A DNA stretch of 64,000 bases. Origin: Pictodentalium vernedei. Lineage: Eukaryota; Mollusca; Scaphopoda; Dentaliida; Dentaliidae. Location: contig CM062294.1 in the NCBI GenBank assembly GCA_031216915.1, positions 395,799,217 through 395,863,216 on the forward strand, in the 5' to 3' direction. Positions 52,257 to 63,443 of this stretch are shown here, piece by piece (position 1 is the first letter of the stretch; the number at the start of each line of letters is the position of its first letter). The notes beneath the pieces were generated by a model. It saw nothing but the letters and a program-made list of their open reading frames with translations. It searched no databases and had not been told where the DNA came from. The position numbers and the translations under genes were made by a program.

Positions 52257-52919
52257 TCAATCCCTGCTCTTGAGTTCTACCATCCTACTGAATTCCTCCC
52301 TGGCCTCTTTCCTCCCCTTTTCCACAAGAGAATCCTTCATATCTTCCTTGATGATCTGACGAGTCTTGATTCTCACGGCTTCTTTCATGGCATCATATTT
52401 CGTTTTCTCGCCCAATATCGTGAAGTATTCTCCATCTGATATCCTACCGTCTTTCAAAGCCATCGAGATCATTTCTGATATCGTGTCGATCTTGGAGTCG
52501 GCCAAGACGCGAATCTTTTCGTGTTTCCTAGCCTTCAGATATAATTTCCTGCTCAAAAAGTTTCCTAGCATGCTAAACAATCCAGCAGCGAGAGCCACTC
52601 CTTCTATGGTCAACACGATCGGAACGCCGACCGTGGGCAACAACAATCCGATGCCGGCCACGTGTAAACCCATGGAAATCGTGATGAGTGTTGTGTCGAC
52701 CGTGTTGACGAATTTCAGGAAACGCGAATACTTCTTCTTGAGAGAACGGCGAGAATCTCTCTCTTGAGTCAGATACAATTGGATTCTACTGATTTGATCG
52801 ATGCGATACCTCTCTCCACTTTCTTTCTCTTCTAGCGATGGCGCCGTTGGCAAAACGTCGTTCAGCTTCTCATCCTCGTCATCATCTAACGTCGGATACA
52901 ATTTATTTCTGGTTCTCAT
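52257..52919 (-). CDS. Polinton membrane protein, unknown function
   Basis: Intact 220-residue frame. Hydrophobic segments around TTLITISMGLHVAGIGLLLP and VPIVLTIEGVALAAGLFSML are followed by a charged helical tail (KIRVLADSKIDTISEMISMA). Compared with A it has an extra acidic DDDED-like stretch near the start and replaces a few Arg by Gly. Intact in both elements. Probably a virion or host-membrane protein; no function can be assigned. Confidence 0.8.
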   Translation of the reverse strand: MRTRNKLYPTLDDDEDEKLNDVLPTAPSLEEKESGERYRIDQISRIQLYLTQERDSRRSLKKKYSRFLKFVNTVDTTLITISMGLHVAGIGLLLPTVGVPIVLTIEGVALAAGLFSMLGNFLSRKLYLKARKHEKIRVLADSKIDTISEMISMALKDGRISDGEYFTILGEKTKYDAMKEAVRIKTRQIIKEDMKDSLVEKGRKEAREEFSRMVELKSRD

Positions 52920-53012
52920 TTTTGTGTTTTTTCTTTCTAATGCTAGATAAAAAATTTTATGTGTGTATTTATTTTATTTTCCATTCTCCCTTATTTATAT
53001 GAACGAGAAAAC

Positions 53013-53387
53013 TTAGACGTATGCTTCCTTCAGCAATAATTTCATGACGCATCCCCTGTCTTCTAAAGTCAAACTTCTACGCGCCAATTTCAGTTCTTCC
53101 GAATTGGTGGGCTTATCTCACCCGCTACAGAAGACTAATCTCTTCCAAAACGTGATCACTTCGTCGAATTGAACGCGTTCGAACGCCGGTTCGAAATACT
53201 TGACGACCATATCTTCCCTTTCCATCGTCAGACACGAATGATTCTCATGATCGAAGTCTAGATGATCCTGACATCCAACGCATCATTCTAACAAGAGGCG
53301 ACCTAGTTGTTCGTTCACGCAGAATGCGTAGGCTCTCATCAGCATTTTTAAAGGAAACCTTGCTCTAATAGTCTGGGAAGCGTCCAT
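53013..53387 (-). pseudogene. Cys-rich small protein, two TGA stops
   Basis: Full-length similarity to 1485-1859 without frameshift. TGA codons stand where A has Gln (before CVGC) and Arg (in CKNRD). The Cys/His cluster CVGCQDHLDFDHENHSC is kept. Confidence 0.7.
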
Positions 53388-53462
53388 GATTTACGTATTT
53401 TTTTATTATCTATTTGATTTGATATTTATTTTTTTAAATAACTATTTATTTATATTTTTTTC

Positions 53463-53482
53463 TCTCCTATATATATCAATCA
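53463..53482 (-). promoter_or_regulatory. TATA-box module of the Cys-rich gene
   Basis: TCTCCTATATATATCAATC about 85 bp upstream of the start, same as 1938-1962 in A. Confidence 0.45.
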
Positions 53483-53496
53483 CTTTTTTATTTCCT

Positions 53497-54248
53497 CTCC
53501 TCAAAACCGATTCTATCACAATTCGTCTCACAAAACTCAAGAGATGAATCAGCAAATCGTTTTCACTGATCAAATCGCACCCTATACCGTCCGAAACGCG
53601 TCGTGAACGTGGTGTCTCAGAACCTGCAAACCATCATTTTTCGATGTTTCGGAGGCTCAAATCGGTTTTAAAACAAAATTAAAAAAAACATCCTCGATGA
53701 GTAACTGCACTTTACGCTCACTTTCACCGTTGGCGAACATCGAGAAAATGCTTTGAGGTCGATTTTTCCTGTCCTAGAATCGGCAAATGGGGTTTCCCGA
53801 TCGGATCGCACATTAACCGTTCGAACACCCGTTGGCGAACGTAGGTGGTCCATAGGTTGTCCAGAATCGGCAAACCATTTTTTGATGCTGGTCTGGAATC
53901 AGCAAAGCGTTTTTTGCTCGCGTTCACCAATGATGGACCGATGGTCTAATCCACGATGGGAACGTCGACAAAATTTTTTTAAGAAAATGTATATATACAA
54001 TTTTGTACATTTTTCACTTTTTGAGCGACGTGTCGAATGTACGCGTTCGCCAACGGGTGGTTTGAACGTGAAAATTGCGATCTGTGAGCCTCAAAAACAA
54101 TAGCCGATTCTGGACCACCATGAAAAAACGACATTTTTGTATACGTGTACACAATTTAGCACTGAATCCTATGGCGATACATGCACATGTACGTGTACGT
54201 GTACGGTACATATACAAAGTGGTCTGGAATCGGCCTTTATTACCTACT
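53497..54248. repeat. Right TIR of element B (752 bp)
   Basis: Inverted partner of 36298-37049, equal length by my alignment of both inner and outer edges. Ends ...CCTTTATTACCTACT followed by ATTGTG. Confidence 0.95.
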
Positions 54249-55743
54249 ATTGTGTACTAAATTAAATTTCAGGTTCCCATATGGAGCCCAAATATTAATC
54301 CATGGACTCCACTTAAACAAACTTGAATCTGATCCCCTAGAGAAGTTGTATACCAAATATGAAAGCATTCCGACTGCTGGATCTGAAGAAGAAGATTTTT
54401 AAGGAAATTTCCTCATATTGCACAAAGTATAATTTGGGCTACCATAGCGAGCCTAAATATATACCTAGGGGCCCCTTTTGAACAAACTTGAATCTTACCC
54501 CCTAGAGATGTTGTTTACCAAGCATTAAAGCATTCTGACTGGTGGATCTGAAGAAGAAGATTTTTAAGGAAATTTCCTCATATTGCACTAAGTTACAATT
54601 TGGGTTACCATAGCGAGCCTAAATATATACCCAGGGGCCCCATTTGAACAAACATGAATCTGACCCCCCTAGAGATGTTGTATACCAAATATGAAAGCAT
54701 TCTGGCTGGTGGATCTGAAGAAGATTTTTAAATATTATCCCCCATATTGCATTAAGTTAAAATTTGGGCTTCCATAGGAAGCCCAAATATTAACCTTGGT
54801 TGGAACAATCTTGAATCTGACTCTCATAACAATGATGTATACCAAACATTAAAAGATTCTGACTGGTGGTTCTGAAGAAGAAGATTTTTAAAGAATATTC
54901 CCCATATTGCCCTAAGTTAAAAATTCGAGCTCCAGTATTGAGCCCAAATATGATCCAATGGGCTTTATTTTAACACACTGGTATCTGACCCCATATGAAT
55001 GCTGTAATCCAAATATCAAAAGATTCGGACCATTAGTTTTGGAGAAAAGATTCTTAATAATTTTTGCAAATATGCTGACTCGGCATTTTTTCGATGTCGT
55101 CTACAGAATATCCAAACAAAACCTGTGGCAATTTTTTTACTACTCCATTCTAATGGTCCTAAGGAAGCTTCACAACAAAGAACAGCTCTCTTTTCCGTGT
55201 GGTTTGGCAAATACGGGCGTTTGAAAATATTTCTATTTTTAGCTCCTGGGGTTCCCACGGGGCATTTTGAAAAAGGTTTTTGGCATAACTCAAGTACTTA
55301 TGATCCACTAATACTTTACATCAAATTTTGTTCAAATCGGCCTGTCGGTTTGGAAAATAGAAATTTTGCGTGGGGCAAAAATTCTTGCCCCTCCTGTAAC
55401 GACGACACTTACTACTGCCCCTCAAACTTCTCTTGAATAAACTTGAGTCTACATCTCAAAAGGCAGTGGTATACTAAATATCAAGTCTCTGCTACTGCTG
55501 GTTCATGAGAAGATTATTTTAAAAATTGGAGCATTTTGGCCCTACCCCCTCCTCAATAAGAGCAGAAACCAAATTTGAAGAACAACCAAAATCCCCCTAC
55601 ATAACCACTACTCGTGTGAAATTTCATTAAAATGGTGGCCAGTGGTTTGGGAGAAAAAAGGCCCAAACACTACCTTCACGACGGACGATGGATGAAAAGT
55701 GATCAGAATAGCTCACCCTGACTTTCAGTCAGGCGAGCTAAAA
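54249..55743 (+). mobile_element. Pearl/Helentron-like cassette element 3, right part
   Basis: Continues the cassette interrupted at 36297. Cassettes carry GAGCC(C/T)AAATAT, TTGAATCTGA and GGATCTGAAGAAGA. 55080-55660 matches the unique part of element 2. Ends with GACGGACGATGG-type sequence and the hairpin AGCTCACC...GGCGAGCT (55710-55739). Confidence 0.65.
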
Positions 55744-56928
55744 ATTGGTGGCTGGACTTCTTTGACGGCATTTCTTTGTGGATCTCATGGTCTCATTTGG
55801 TGTAAGACGAACATCCCGGTCTGTGTGTCCGGCGTCGCGACATTATGCGGGGTGTAGGCGAATCGAGCAATCTGACTGGTTAATGGTTAGTCGTAGGAAA
55901 TAATAGATTTATTTTGATGTACGACCAACAAGGGAAGTACGTGCAATAAGCAGGAATGGAGGGAACATGGTAGTCGGAGGAGTAAGAATTTGAGGATTTT
56001 GAAGGATCCGATCCAGCAAAGTTACTCTTATACAATGGAACGCGCCTTTCTTGGCTTACAGCTCTTCAACTGAACACAACCTTCGATCATCGTCCCTGTC
56101 CTATTAGAGGAGTTTAGGTCACTTTGAAACCACGAGGTGCCACAGAAACGAATATGGCGGAGTCCTATTAACAAAATGGGCGACGGAAACACGTGTCACC
56201 CAAGCAATATGCGCTGCGCGTGCGTACTGAGACCACGTATCATTAAGATAAAACGCCACGACGTGGCCGCTCACGCGGGCTTTCTTAACAAGACCATATG
56301 ATGTAATTAGTCACGCGCGGCTTTAAGGTCACTACCGCGGTTATCCATCTAGGTCAGCCAAGGACTGAGAAGTGCGAGCAGTGCAACTTCCAATAACAGT
56401 ACACAGTACTGCCGTGCTACAACCTGGGCGATGGGAGGAAGGGTTTTGTCTGAGGACACAACAGCGATAGGGTGGCCCAGGACCGTACCGTCGTCCTCTC
56501 GAGCTCAGGTCTAACGTTCTCGCCAATGAGCCCCTTCCCGCGTGAGGCCACAGGCTAAGATTTGGAGGGTAAAATCTGAGAAAAAATATGATACAATTTG
56601 AATTTCGATTCTCACGAATAGGCCGACCACTGAACTGACTGGCGTTACGTTGTGTAAAGTGCTCACCAAGCAGGAGCTGTTGGCACTGAAAAAGCAAGGG
56701 AAGGGGGGGGGGGGGGGGGCTTCCAAGACTAGAGTTGATACTGGGACTCGAATGACCAATTTGGAGTACGCGTGTACTGAGGCAGACTGGCCGTATGATC
56801 AACCGGGAAAATTCCAAGTGGGCTCACTGTTGGGTTCTCCCTGGAGCCTCAAAATTGACGTAGCCCAACACCCGTTGGTGTGAAAATGATCAAAAGGCTA
56901 AATGGATGTGATTGCATAGACTACCGTA
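55744..56928. other. Host-like DNA with a dispersed repeat and a G run
   Basis: No gene supported. 55900-56340 matches 61490-61990. A 17-base G run is at 56703-56719. Confidence 0.45.
55900..56340. repeat. Dispersed repeat family 2, copy 1
   Basis: Shares ACTTTTATACAA-type, GGAACGCG, GTCACTT...AACCACG, ATGGCGG, GGGTGACGGAAACA-type and GACCGCG-type blocks in the same order with 61490-61990. Confidence 0.65.
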
Positions 56929-56984
56929 CATCGAAATCTTCTATATGGACTGCCACTGACAGTCCACACAGAGGACATTTCGAT
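56929..56984. repeat. Palindromic hairpin P5
   Basis: ATCGAAATCTTCTATATGGA pairs imperfectly with the complement in 56960-56984. One further arm copy lies at 57063-57085. Confidence 0.7.
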
Positions 56985-57157
56985 AGAGTATAGCCTTCTC
57001 GAATGGTCTCCCCTCCCACCCCTTTCCCCGGTTCATGGTCGATGAAGATGATACAAGAGTGCCATCGAAATGTCTTCTATGTGGACTGCCAGTGATAGCC
57101 AAGATGCAAGGAAGCTCACGTTCGTTCAGTTTGAAAATATTTTCTTCGGGAAGTTCG

Positions 57158-57188
<31 letters not shown>

Positions 57189-58540
57189 CACCAGGTGCAT
57201 TTTCTTGTAACCTTTCTTGACTCAGTCCGCCCCTGTCGGTATACGTGTTAATTAAAAAGTTATTTCCTCACCCACCCCCACTTCTACCCTATCGGTCATC
57301 TTCTCGGCGCCCAAGTGAACAAGTCGATAAACCATTAAAATGTGCAGTATAAAATGTACAATGATGAACGTTTAAGGAGCGAAAATTTACTTCCGGTGTG
57401 AATGACGTTAGACAAATTTCAACATTTATGAGAAAAGTTATGATAGTTTTTTAAATTTGTCTTTTTTCTGGTTTGAACTTTTTAAGGATGGAACTGAAAT
57501 CTTTTGGACTCGAGTCACAACTACTTCACTCGTAAAACAACGGATCCATCCATGTTTAAGCACCTTCGATTTCACACCCCGACAGCGGAATATAATTTGT
57601 ACGTTACAAATCTGACAACAAACGAGAGCCATCGTGTCAACTTGTTTGTGGCGAATTGCCGACTTCCAGTGTATAAAACATAAAAAAAACTTACCATTGT
57701 TACAGGTATATCCGTTTCCGAAGAACTGTTCAGGTAATCAATCTTAATGCCATCAGATCATGACCACGTTCCGATTGTTCCGGAATGTAATAAAACACAA
57801 ATGAAACTTAGAACGGAGACGTGTTTTTTCATACATTCAATCCTTCCTCTACAGCGCAGGACTGAAAAGTAGGTAATAATGGACGACCTCTTTCAAGTGA
57901 ATGGTCGTAAAATCCGCACGTCACAGCTGGGAACAGCTTTCTATAGTAAAGAATGCATTGGTGATTACTGGAAAAAATACCCGTCCACTGTTATCGTTAT
58001 GAATGTCTGTGCGTGGGCTGTGCTTATAGTCCGGCAGCCAAATGCCAACACTCTACCCAACCTCAAAGTCGCGCCCAAGGTTTTTCTAGGCTTTGAGGGA
58101 GGAACAGCTCCTGGTCAGAAATGGTTTACTGGATGTCTGACAGCAGTGAGCAATTTGAGATATTCGTCGTAGAAAAAGTGCTGAAATTCTCATATATAAT
58201 CGGCATTTACTAAAAAATCAAAAAAGTTTCTACTCATATAGACACAAATGACATTATTCAATACATAAATAAGAACAACATCGCCCAAAACTGCTATTTT
58301 GTTTTGAAAATAAGCGTTTTATGAACATTCGGAGTGAAATGATACGCCCGTTTGTGAAGACACTACCTGATCTCTCACCGACCGGTCAGTTGCAAAACGT
58401 ACCGATCACAGTTGCCGATTATTTCTCCGCTCAGTCGAGGATTTTGTCCCGTTGTGGACATGCTTGATTAACCCTTTACCCAACATAACGACCAAAGAAG
58501 GCCAAGGCTATTCTCAAAAATCGCCAATTAATTTTCATTA
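56985..58540. other. Host-like DNA, no confident gene
   Basis: Contains a 24-base C run (57160-57183) and an open frame at 57879-58172 without recognisable domain. Nothing else identified. Confidence 0.4.
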
Positions 58541-58659
58541 TTTTTTCATTTTTTTGTCTCAAAAACATAGGTTATGAGTCCTTGTTGGAACGAGCTCGTC
58601 GAGCTCGTTCCAATGAGGGGTCATAACCTATGTTTTTGAGACAAAAAATGAAAAAATTA
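58541..58659. repeat. Palindromic hairpin P6
   Basis: Arms of about 58 bp: TTGTCTCAAAAACATAGGTT...GAACGAGCTC / GAGCTCGTTC...AACCTATGTTTTTGAGACAA, only a few mismatches, almost no loop. Confidence 0.9.
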
Positions 58660-59269
58660 GTTATTCAAGAATCTTTTTTTCAAGTGTCGTCTGCTTTTCA
58701 TTTCAGGTAAAGGGTAAAGTACAATAATGTGCCCTGGAATTGCCGAATGATTCATCACATAGAAGCAGATCCCATGGGGAGATAATATCTGGCATTTTGG
58801 ACTATAAAAACGTGTTTAACGTTAATTTCTATACCGGAATGCAAATTATAATCTCTGGGTAAAAAAGATGTTGCTTCGCGATTTACTTCATTATAAAATT
58901 CGACCGAATATCGAACACTGTATGGTGAATGGAACAAACATAATTGGCTCAGGTGAAATGCCCTGAATATTCTACAACAAACAATATTACGACCAGGGAA
59001 TGAAATGGGGGGGGGGGGGGGGGCAAAGCATTTCCTGTTTGCTGAAGTAAAGTATAGACTGTCGGACATTTGACGCAAAGAGTAGAACAAAATGAGCTAA
59101 GTGCAGGACTGAGGAGACAAATTCAGGCCCCAAGCTAAATTCGTGGACGGGTCCTCTTTCGAAGGTGTTGGGATACTGGTGCTCGGCATCTGTCGTTAGT
59201 TTCAAAGGGGCGAGGGATGATAGGGGGATAGGTAGGGTTGCCCCCCCCCCCCCCCTCCAGAAAATGTTA

Positions 59270-59620
59270 AAATCAGTTTTTAAATGGAGACTTCTGGCGG
59301 CTTTTCGGATAAAAAATCACATTATTTTTTGGCCGTCAAAATGACGTTTTCCAGCAACACGTTTTCAAATTTGCAAGCAAGTTCATCAGTGAGTATCCAG
59401 TGACCTAGAGTTATCACTTCAAGACCCATGCAGTCCAAATTTACAACCGTTCGTCAAGTGTAGAGCTCCATTCGCGATACAGACTTCCCCTCTTAATTGA
59501 CGGAACACGAGTCAGAACTGGGGGTGGGTGGGGCGCATGAACCAAGAATCCTGGGCCAAGTCCGGCCCCAAAGTTTCGGGCTCGGGTTACAACCACACCC
59601 ACCCCCATCCTCTCACCGGC
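59270..59620. repeat. Dispersed repeat family 1, copy 2
   Basis: Partner of 21210-21790: TGGCGGCTTTTCGGATAAAA, TTGGCCGTCAAAATGACGTT and GAGTCAGAACTG in the same order. Confidence 0.6.
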
Positions 59621-59827
59621 CCTGGTTCAGCTTATAATTTCAAATTAGTTGTTAATAATAAAATATTTCCATTTGACATGTTTCATTACACTGCAAACAA
59701 CTGTTTACAAACATGCCTAATTCTGTTCTTCCAAAGATCATATGGTTGTTCGTTTGTCGCCTATTTGAAAACAATTTTAGGTACAATTTGGATACTACAA
59801 TAATGTCGATCGAGTTTGAAAACGTGT

Positions 59828-60171
59828 AGGGTCGCGGTGGCTCTGTAGGTAGAGGTGCATGCTGCAAGCCGAGAGGTCCTCGGTTCGAATCCCATCTGCG
59901 GCAACCGCGTTTTGTCCTTAGGCAAGACACTTTACCCCATTGCCCACGTGGGTGCACGGCGGCGTTGTGTACTAAGGCGTACTGCACGTCGATGGTGAAT
60001 CTGTCTTCAACCAATGCTAATCCCGCTTGTGTGGAGTTAGTATGTGGGGGAGCTGACAGTTGCTCGCCGTTGCTAAGTGGTTTTCTCCGTCTTACTCCAC
60101 TCGTAAAACGCCGTGGTCATGATTAGCCATTGTGCCGTCCTTAGGTACCAATAAAATAAATAAATTGAAAA
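59828..60171 (+). mobile_element. tRNA-derived SINE
   Basis: The head has an RNA polymerase III A box (TGGCTCTGTAGG, 59838-59849) and B box (GGTTCGAATCC, 59882-59892) spaced as in a tRNA. A conserved-looking body follows (TTAGGCAAGACACTTTACCC), ending in an (AATA)n-type tail at 60147-60171. About 340 bp, the usual size for tRNA SINEs of marine animals. Confidence 0.85.
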
Positions 60172-61489
60172 CAAGGCTATTCTATTTTTACCCGAGTTGT
60201 GGGCCTTAAGGGGGGGACTCCGATAAATGTCCATATTTTTTTATATTTCTTGACTTTAATATGTCAATTGTGATATATTTCAACAAAATTCCAATTTAAA
60301 GGCACGATTGAACGTGTGAAATGTTGTACACAATTATTCGGCCATTATATCACGTGCGCCCACTTTGGACTTTAAATTCCGAAACTATAAGAACACCAGC
60401 AGACCTCTTTCTTTTGCAAAACGCGATTGAATGTCTGCGTCCAAATAAATGAAATAGCTATTGACTGGTTTCAATTATTTTGGAATACTTGCCACTCCAT
60501 ATCAATCGAGTTCGACAGTCTTTTTCAATGGCTGATGCCACAGTTAAATTGTCGGACTATTTGCACAGACGTCCTTTGTTTTGTACAGTCCGATCGTCCA
60601 TTGTTTTGTACAGCCCACCAATCTTACCCCTTCCCTTCCCTGTAGAATTCCTCCGGACTACTCCTCCATTCCCTTTCACTGACTTACACAGGTCGTAATC
60701 CAGACGAGATGTGTGCCAAGCAAAGAAGCAAACACCATATGTGTATGATTAGTCATTTGGGGTTGTGTATGGCACCGCCTGAACCCGCTCTCGGCTGTAA
60801 TAAGCTGCATATATTGTCGAACTGACATTAGCTTGTGATCATTGTAAAGAATTAACATCTACTTATTCGTCCAAGGTACGCGTCACGCATATAAAGCAAA
60901 ATTAATGGATCATTATCCATCAGTGTTAGAAGAGGAGGGACTCCGATGGGGGATTCTCCAAGGGGTAATATCCGCGGGTGTACTTTCTCGGTATGTGTGT
61001 GTGTGGGGGGGGGGGGGGGGGGGGGGCTAAGGATATTGTCGAGCGGGGGGGGGGGGGGGGGTTGAGCTGAAATCTCCAAAAGCCGATCAGAGGTGTTAGG
61101 AGCGATAGCTATCTTCAGACAGATATCCTGCAAAAGGCATCCTGCAGTAGGTACCCCCTAATAGGTATCCTCAAATAGTACATCACAATATCAAAGAGAT
61201 TCTCAAATATCCGTATGTGCCTATATGTGATGTGTGTATTGTTCATACATTATGCACTAGCATACAAGCACGTATCGGCATATTCAGCATGAGCCTTGGT
61301 GCTACATGTGGTGTGTACACATTGTGTACTAGCACACAAACACATCAAGGAAGTCAGAATACTTTACAGGGAGCCAGGAAAGTCATAACATAGACAGGAC
61401 AGGTTTAGGAATGTTCATTTAGAGTAGCCAGAATAGTTAGAACCCAAGAATTTAGTGAGAAATTGAAGCCAAATAAATAGTTGTCGTGT
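60172..61489. other. Host-like DNA with G runs
   Basis: G runs of 22 and 17 at 61005-61026 and 61045-61061, preceded by (GT)n. No gene supported. Confidence 0.4.
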
Positions 61490-61990
61490 TGATTGTGGTA
61501 ATTCTACAAAGTATCCGAGGATTATGGGTAATTCGATTTACTTTTATACAAAGGAACGCGAGTATTATTGCTTGAAAAGATGGATTCTTGGGAATCCGAA
61601 CAAAATAAAGTTGTTTTTGTAATTTGGGGTCGTTATCAGGTCTATTGGGGTAATCTACGAAGTAAACGAGAAATCCGAACCAGCAAACTACTCCTACTCA
61701 ATTGGACACTCCATCAGAACATATCCCTGCCCTGCTGTCGGCCATTGGGTCACATAGCAACCACGTGCTACCATAGAAACCAAGATGGCGGCTTCCAGTA
61801 TACAACATGGGTGACGGAAACAAGTTTCACCCTAACAGCACGCACTGCACATGTGCACTAAGACCGCGGATTATTATGGTGATGGTGTCACAAGATGGCC
61901 CCTCACGTGGACTACCATGACAATAAACATGACGTAACTGGGTCACGTGGCTATGGCAGACTAGGGCGGACTGAGCCAAGAAAGGTGACC
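61490..61990. repeat. Dispersed repeat family 2, copy 2
   Basis: Partner of 55900-56340. Includes AACCAAGATGGCGG and ATGGGTGACGGAAACA. Confidence 0.65.
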
Positions 61991-63380
61991 AGGAAATTAG
62001 TTAATAACATTCGTTCAATTTAATTATTGTTAGTTAATCGTGTATCTTCAAAAACGCATATCGTTTGAAACTTAAACCTGTTCGGAAATGTACATAAACG
62101 ACATTTGAAGCCGAATTGTCTGGACAAAAAGCGGTTTCCTGTGCGGATCGGGGCGTCGTTTTATGCATCCGAAACCAAAGAGAGGAATGACGCTACGTTG
62201 CTGGGGCTGAAAATAAAATCTTTAGCATATTTACTTTCGTCATATGTACGATAATATCTGTATTGTGTTTTTTGTGAAGCTTTAAAGTAAAAAAATCTCT
62301 TACAACTTCAACGTGCGATGAAACTGGCGTCTAAAAACAGAAATGCGTCGCTTCGCGCTCCGCGCTCCGCCACTTCCGAAAAGTGTATATCCATCTCCTT
62401 TTTTCGGCGCACATACCTTTCTTGAAAACTTTCATTGTGCTTTTGGCATCACGATCATCTGGATCCTGTTTAATACGTAGAGCCGATCCAGCTCTCGATC
62501 TATCCGCCAAAATCGTGGCTATCCCTGTCGGGGAAAGGACTAAAATTTTGTAACTTCTCCGCAAGTTTAGTAACAAAAAATGGACGGGAAATGCAAATAC
62601 CCCCACACGCACTATACAATTTGACAGAATTCGACAGAATTCCTTGTAGGGGATTAGTCATATGTCATGAAAGCAACCACCGATTTCAAAGCTTCGGCAT
62701 CGGAATTTGAATCTGCTGTGGTAGTGTCAATGAACTGCTTTGCCACGGACGCTACAGATCTTGGACCTAATAAATGTGGCTCTACAGACCGAGAGATAAC
62801 AAGCGTCTGTGGCATGCAAATCACTCAGAGCACCTAGAACCCCCAACCTACTACCACCCCCACCCCCCCAATTTATCTTTTCGCTGCTCACAAATCCGGA
62901 GTATCTCATCCTTTTGCCTTTTGCGGTAAACTACTGCTGGTTCTAGGATTCACTACTTGATGTAAAATATAAGCCTCTAGCTACATTGTCGGGTTTTTAG
63001 GGCCTTTTGTCACATCACAACTGCAACCAGAAAATAGACAGTGTCATTTGAAATCAAACACAATTTGCGTCTGACATCGTCTATATCTTTTCTCGAGTGG
63101 TGCATTCGCCTCGGTAGGAATATCTCTGCTTGAGGTAGCTTATCTGACACTTTTCGAGTTAACATATTTCTCTACACAATATTTGTGACTTCTTAAGACT
63201 AAATTGACATACAAAACCAGCTGCGATTGTATGTTGACATGCAGACCATCATTATACATTGTGCTGCATCTGATTATGTTCTTGATTCGTCGATGCTACG
63301 TTTATCAGACTGCCACTTACTCTAACAACTTCACATCCGTATTTCGGCGAGAAAAGGCACGGTCGGCCTTGACAGATCGT
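61991..63380. other. Host-like DNA, nothing recognised
   Basis: No coding region, RNA gene or known repeat could be supported. Confidence 0.4.
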
Positions 63381-63443
63381 TCCCTGAGTTCCAATGTGTT
63401 CTATGTGCCAGTAGGCACATAGAACACATTGGAACTCAGGGGA
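63381..63443. repeat. Palindromic hairpin P3, copy 2
   Basis: TCCCTGAGTTCCAATGTGTT... and its almost perfect complement around AGTA. The same palindrome as 25867-25933. Confidence 0.92.

Larger units (their letters stand above)
36298..54248 (+). mobile_element. Polinton/Maverick element B (complete structure, decayed genes)
   Basis: 17951 bp between perfect 6-bp duplications ATTGTG (36292-36297 and 54249-54254). The ends are AGTAGGTAATAAAGG... and its complement, with 752-bp TIRs. Contains the full set: integrase, PolB, packaging ATPase, protease, major capsid, penton-like, fibre-like and several small genes. Removing it restores a continuous pearl-like cassette. Polintons insert with 6-bp duplications and AG termini, matching what is seen. 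Confidence 0.95.

Noticed and set aside
1-54248. The two inverted Polintons as arms of one segmental duplication or giant palindrome
   Set aside because: Their flanks differ, B has its own ATTGTG duplication and empty site, and the lesions are mostly private, so they are separate insertions.
57438-57632. Short Cys-containing frame as a host exon
   Set aside because: Only a single Cys pair and no supporting neighbours.
57879-58172. 97-residue frame as a host gene
   Set aside because: No domain, no splice or family evidence, isolated in repeat-rich DNA.
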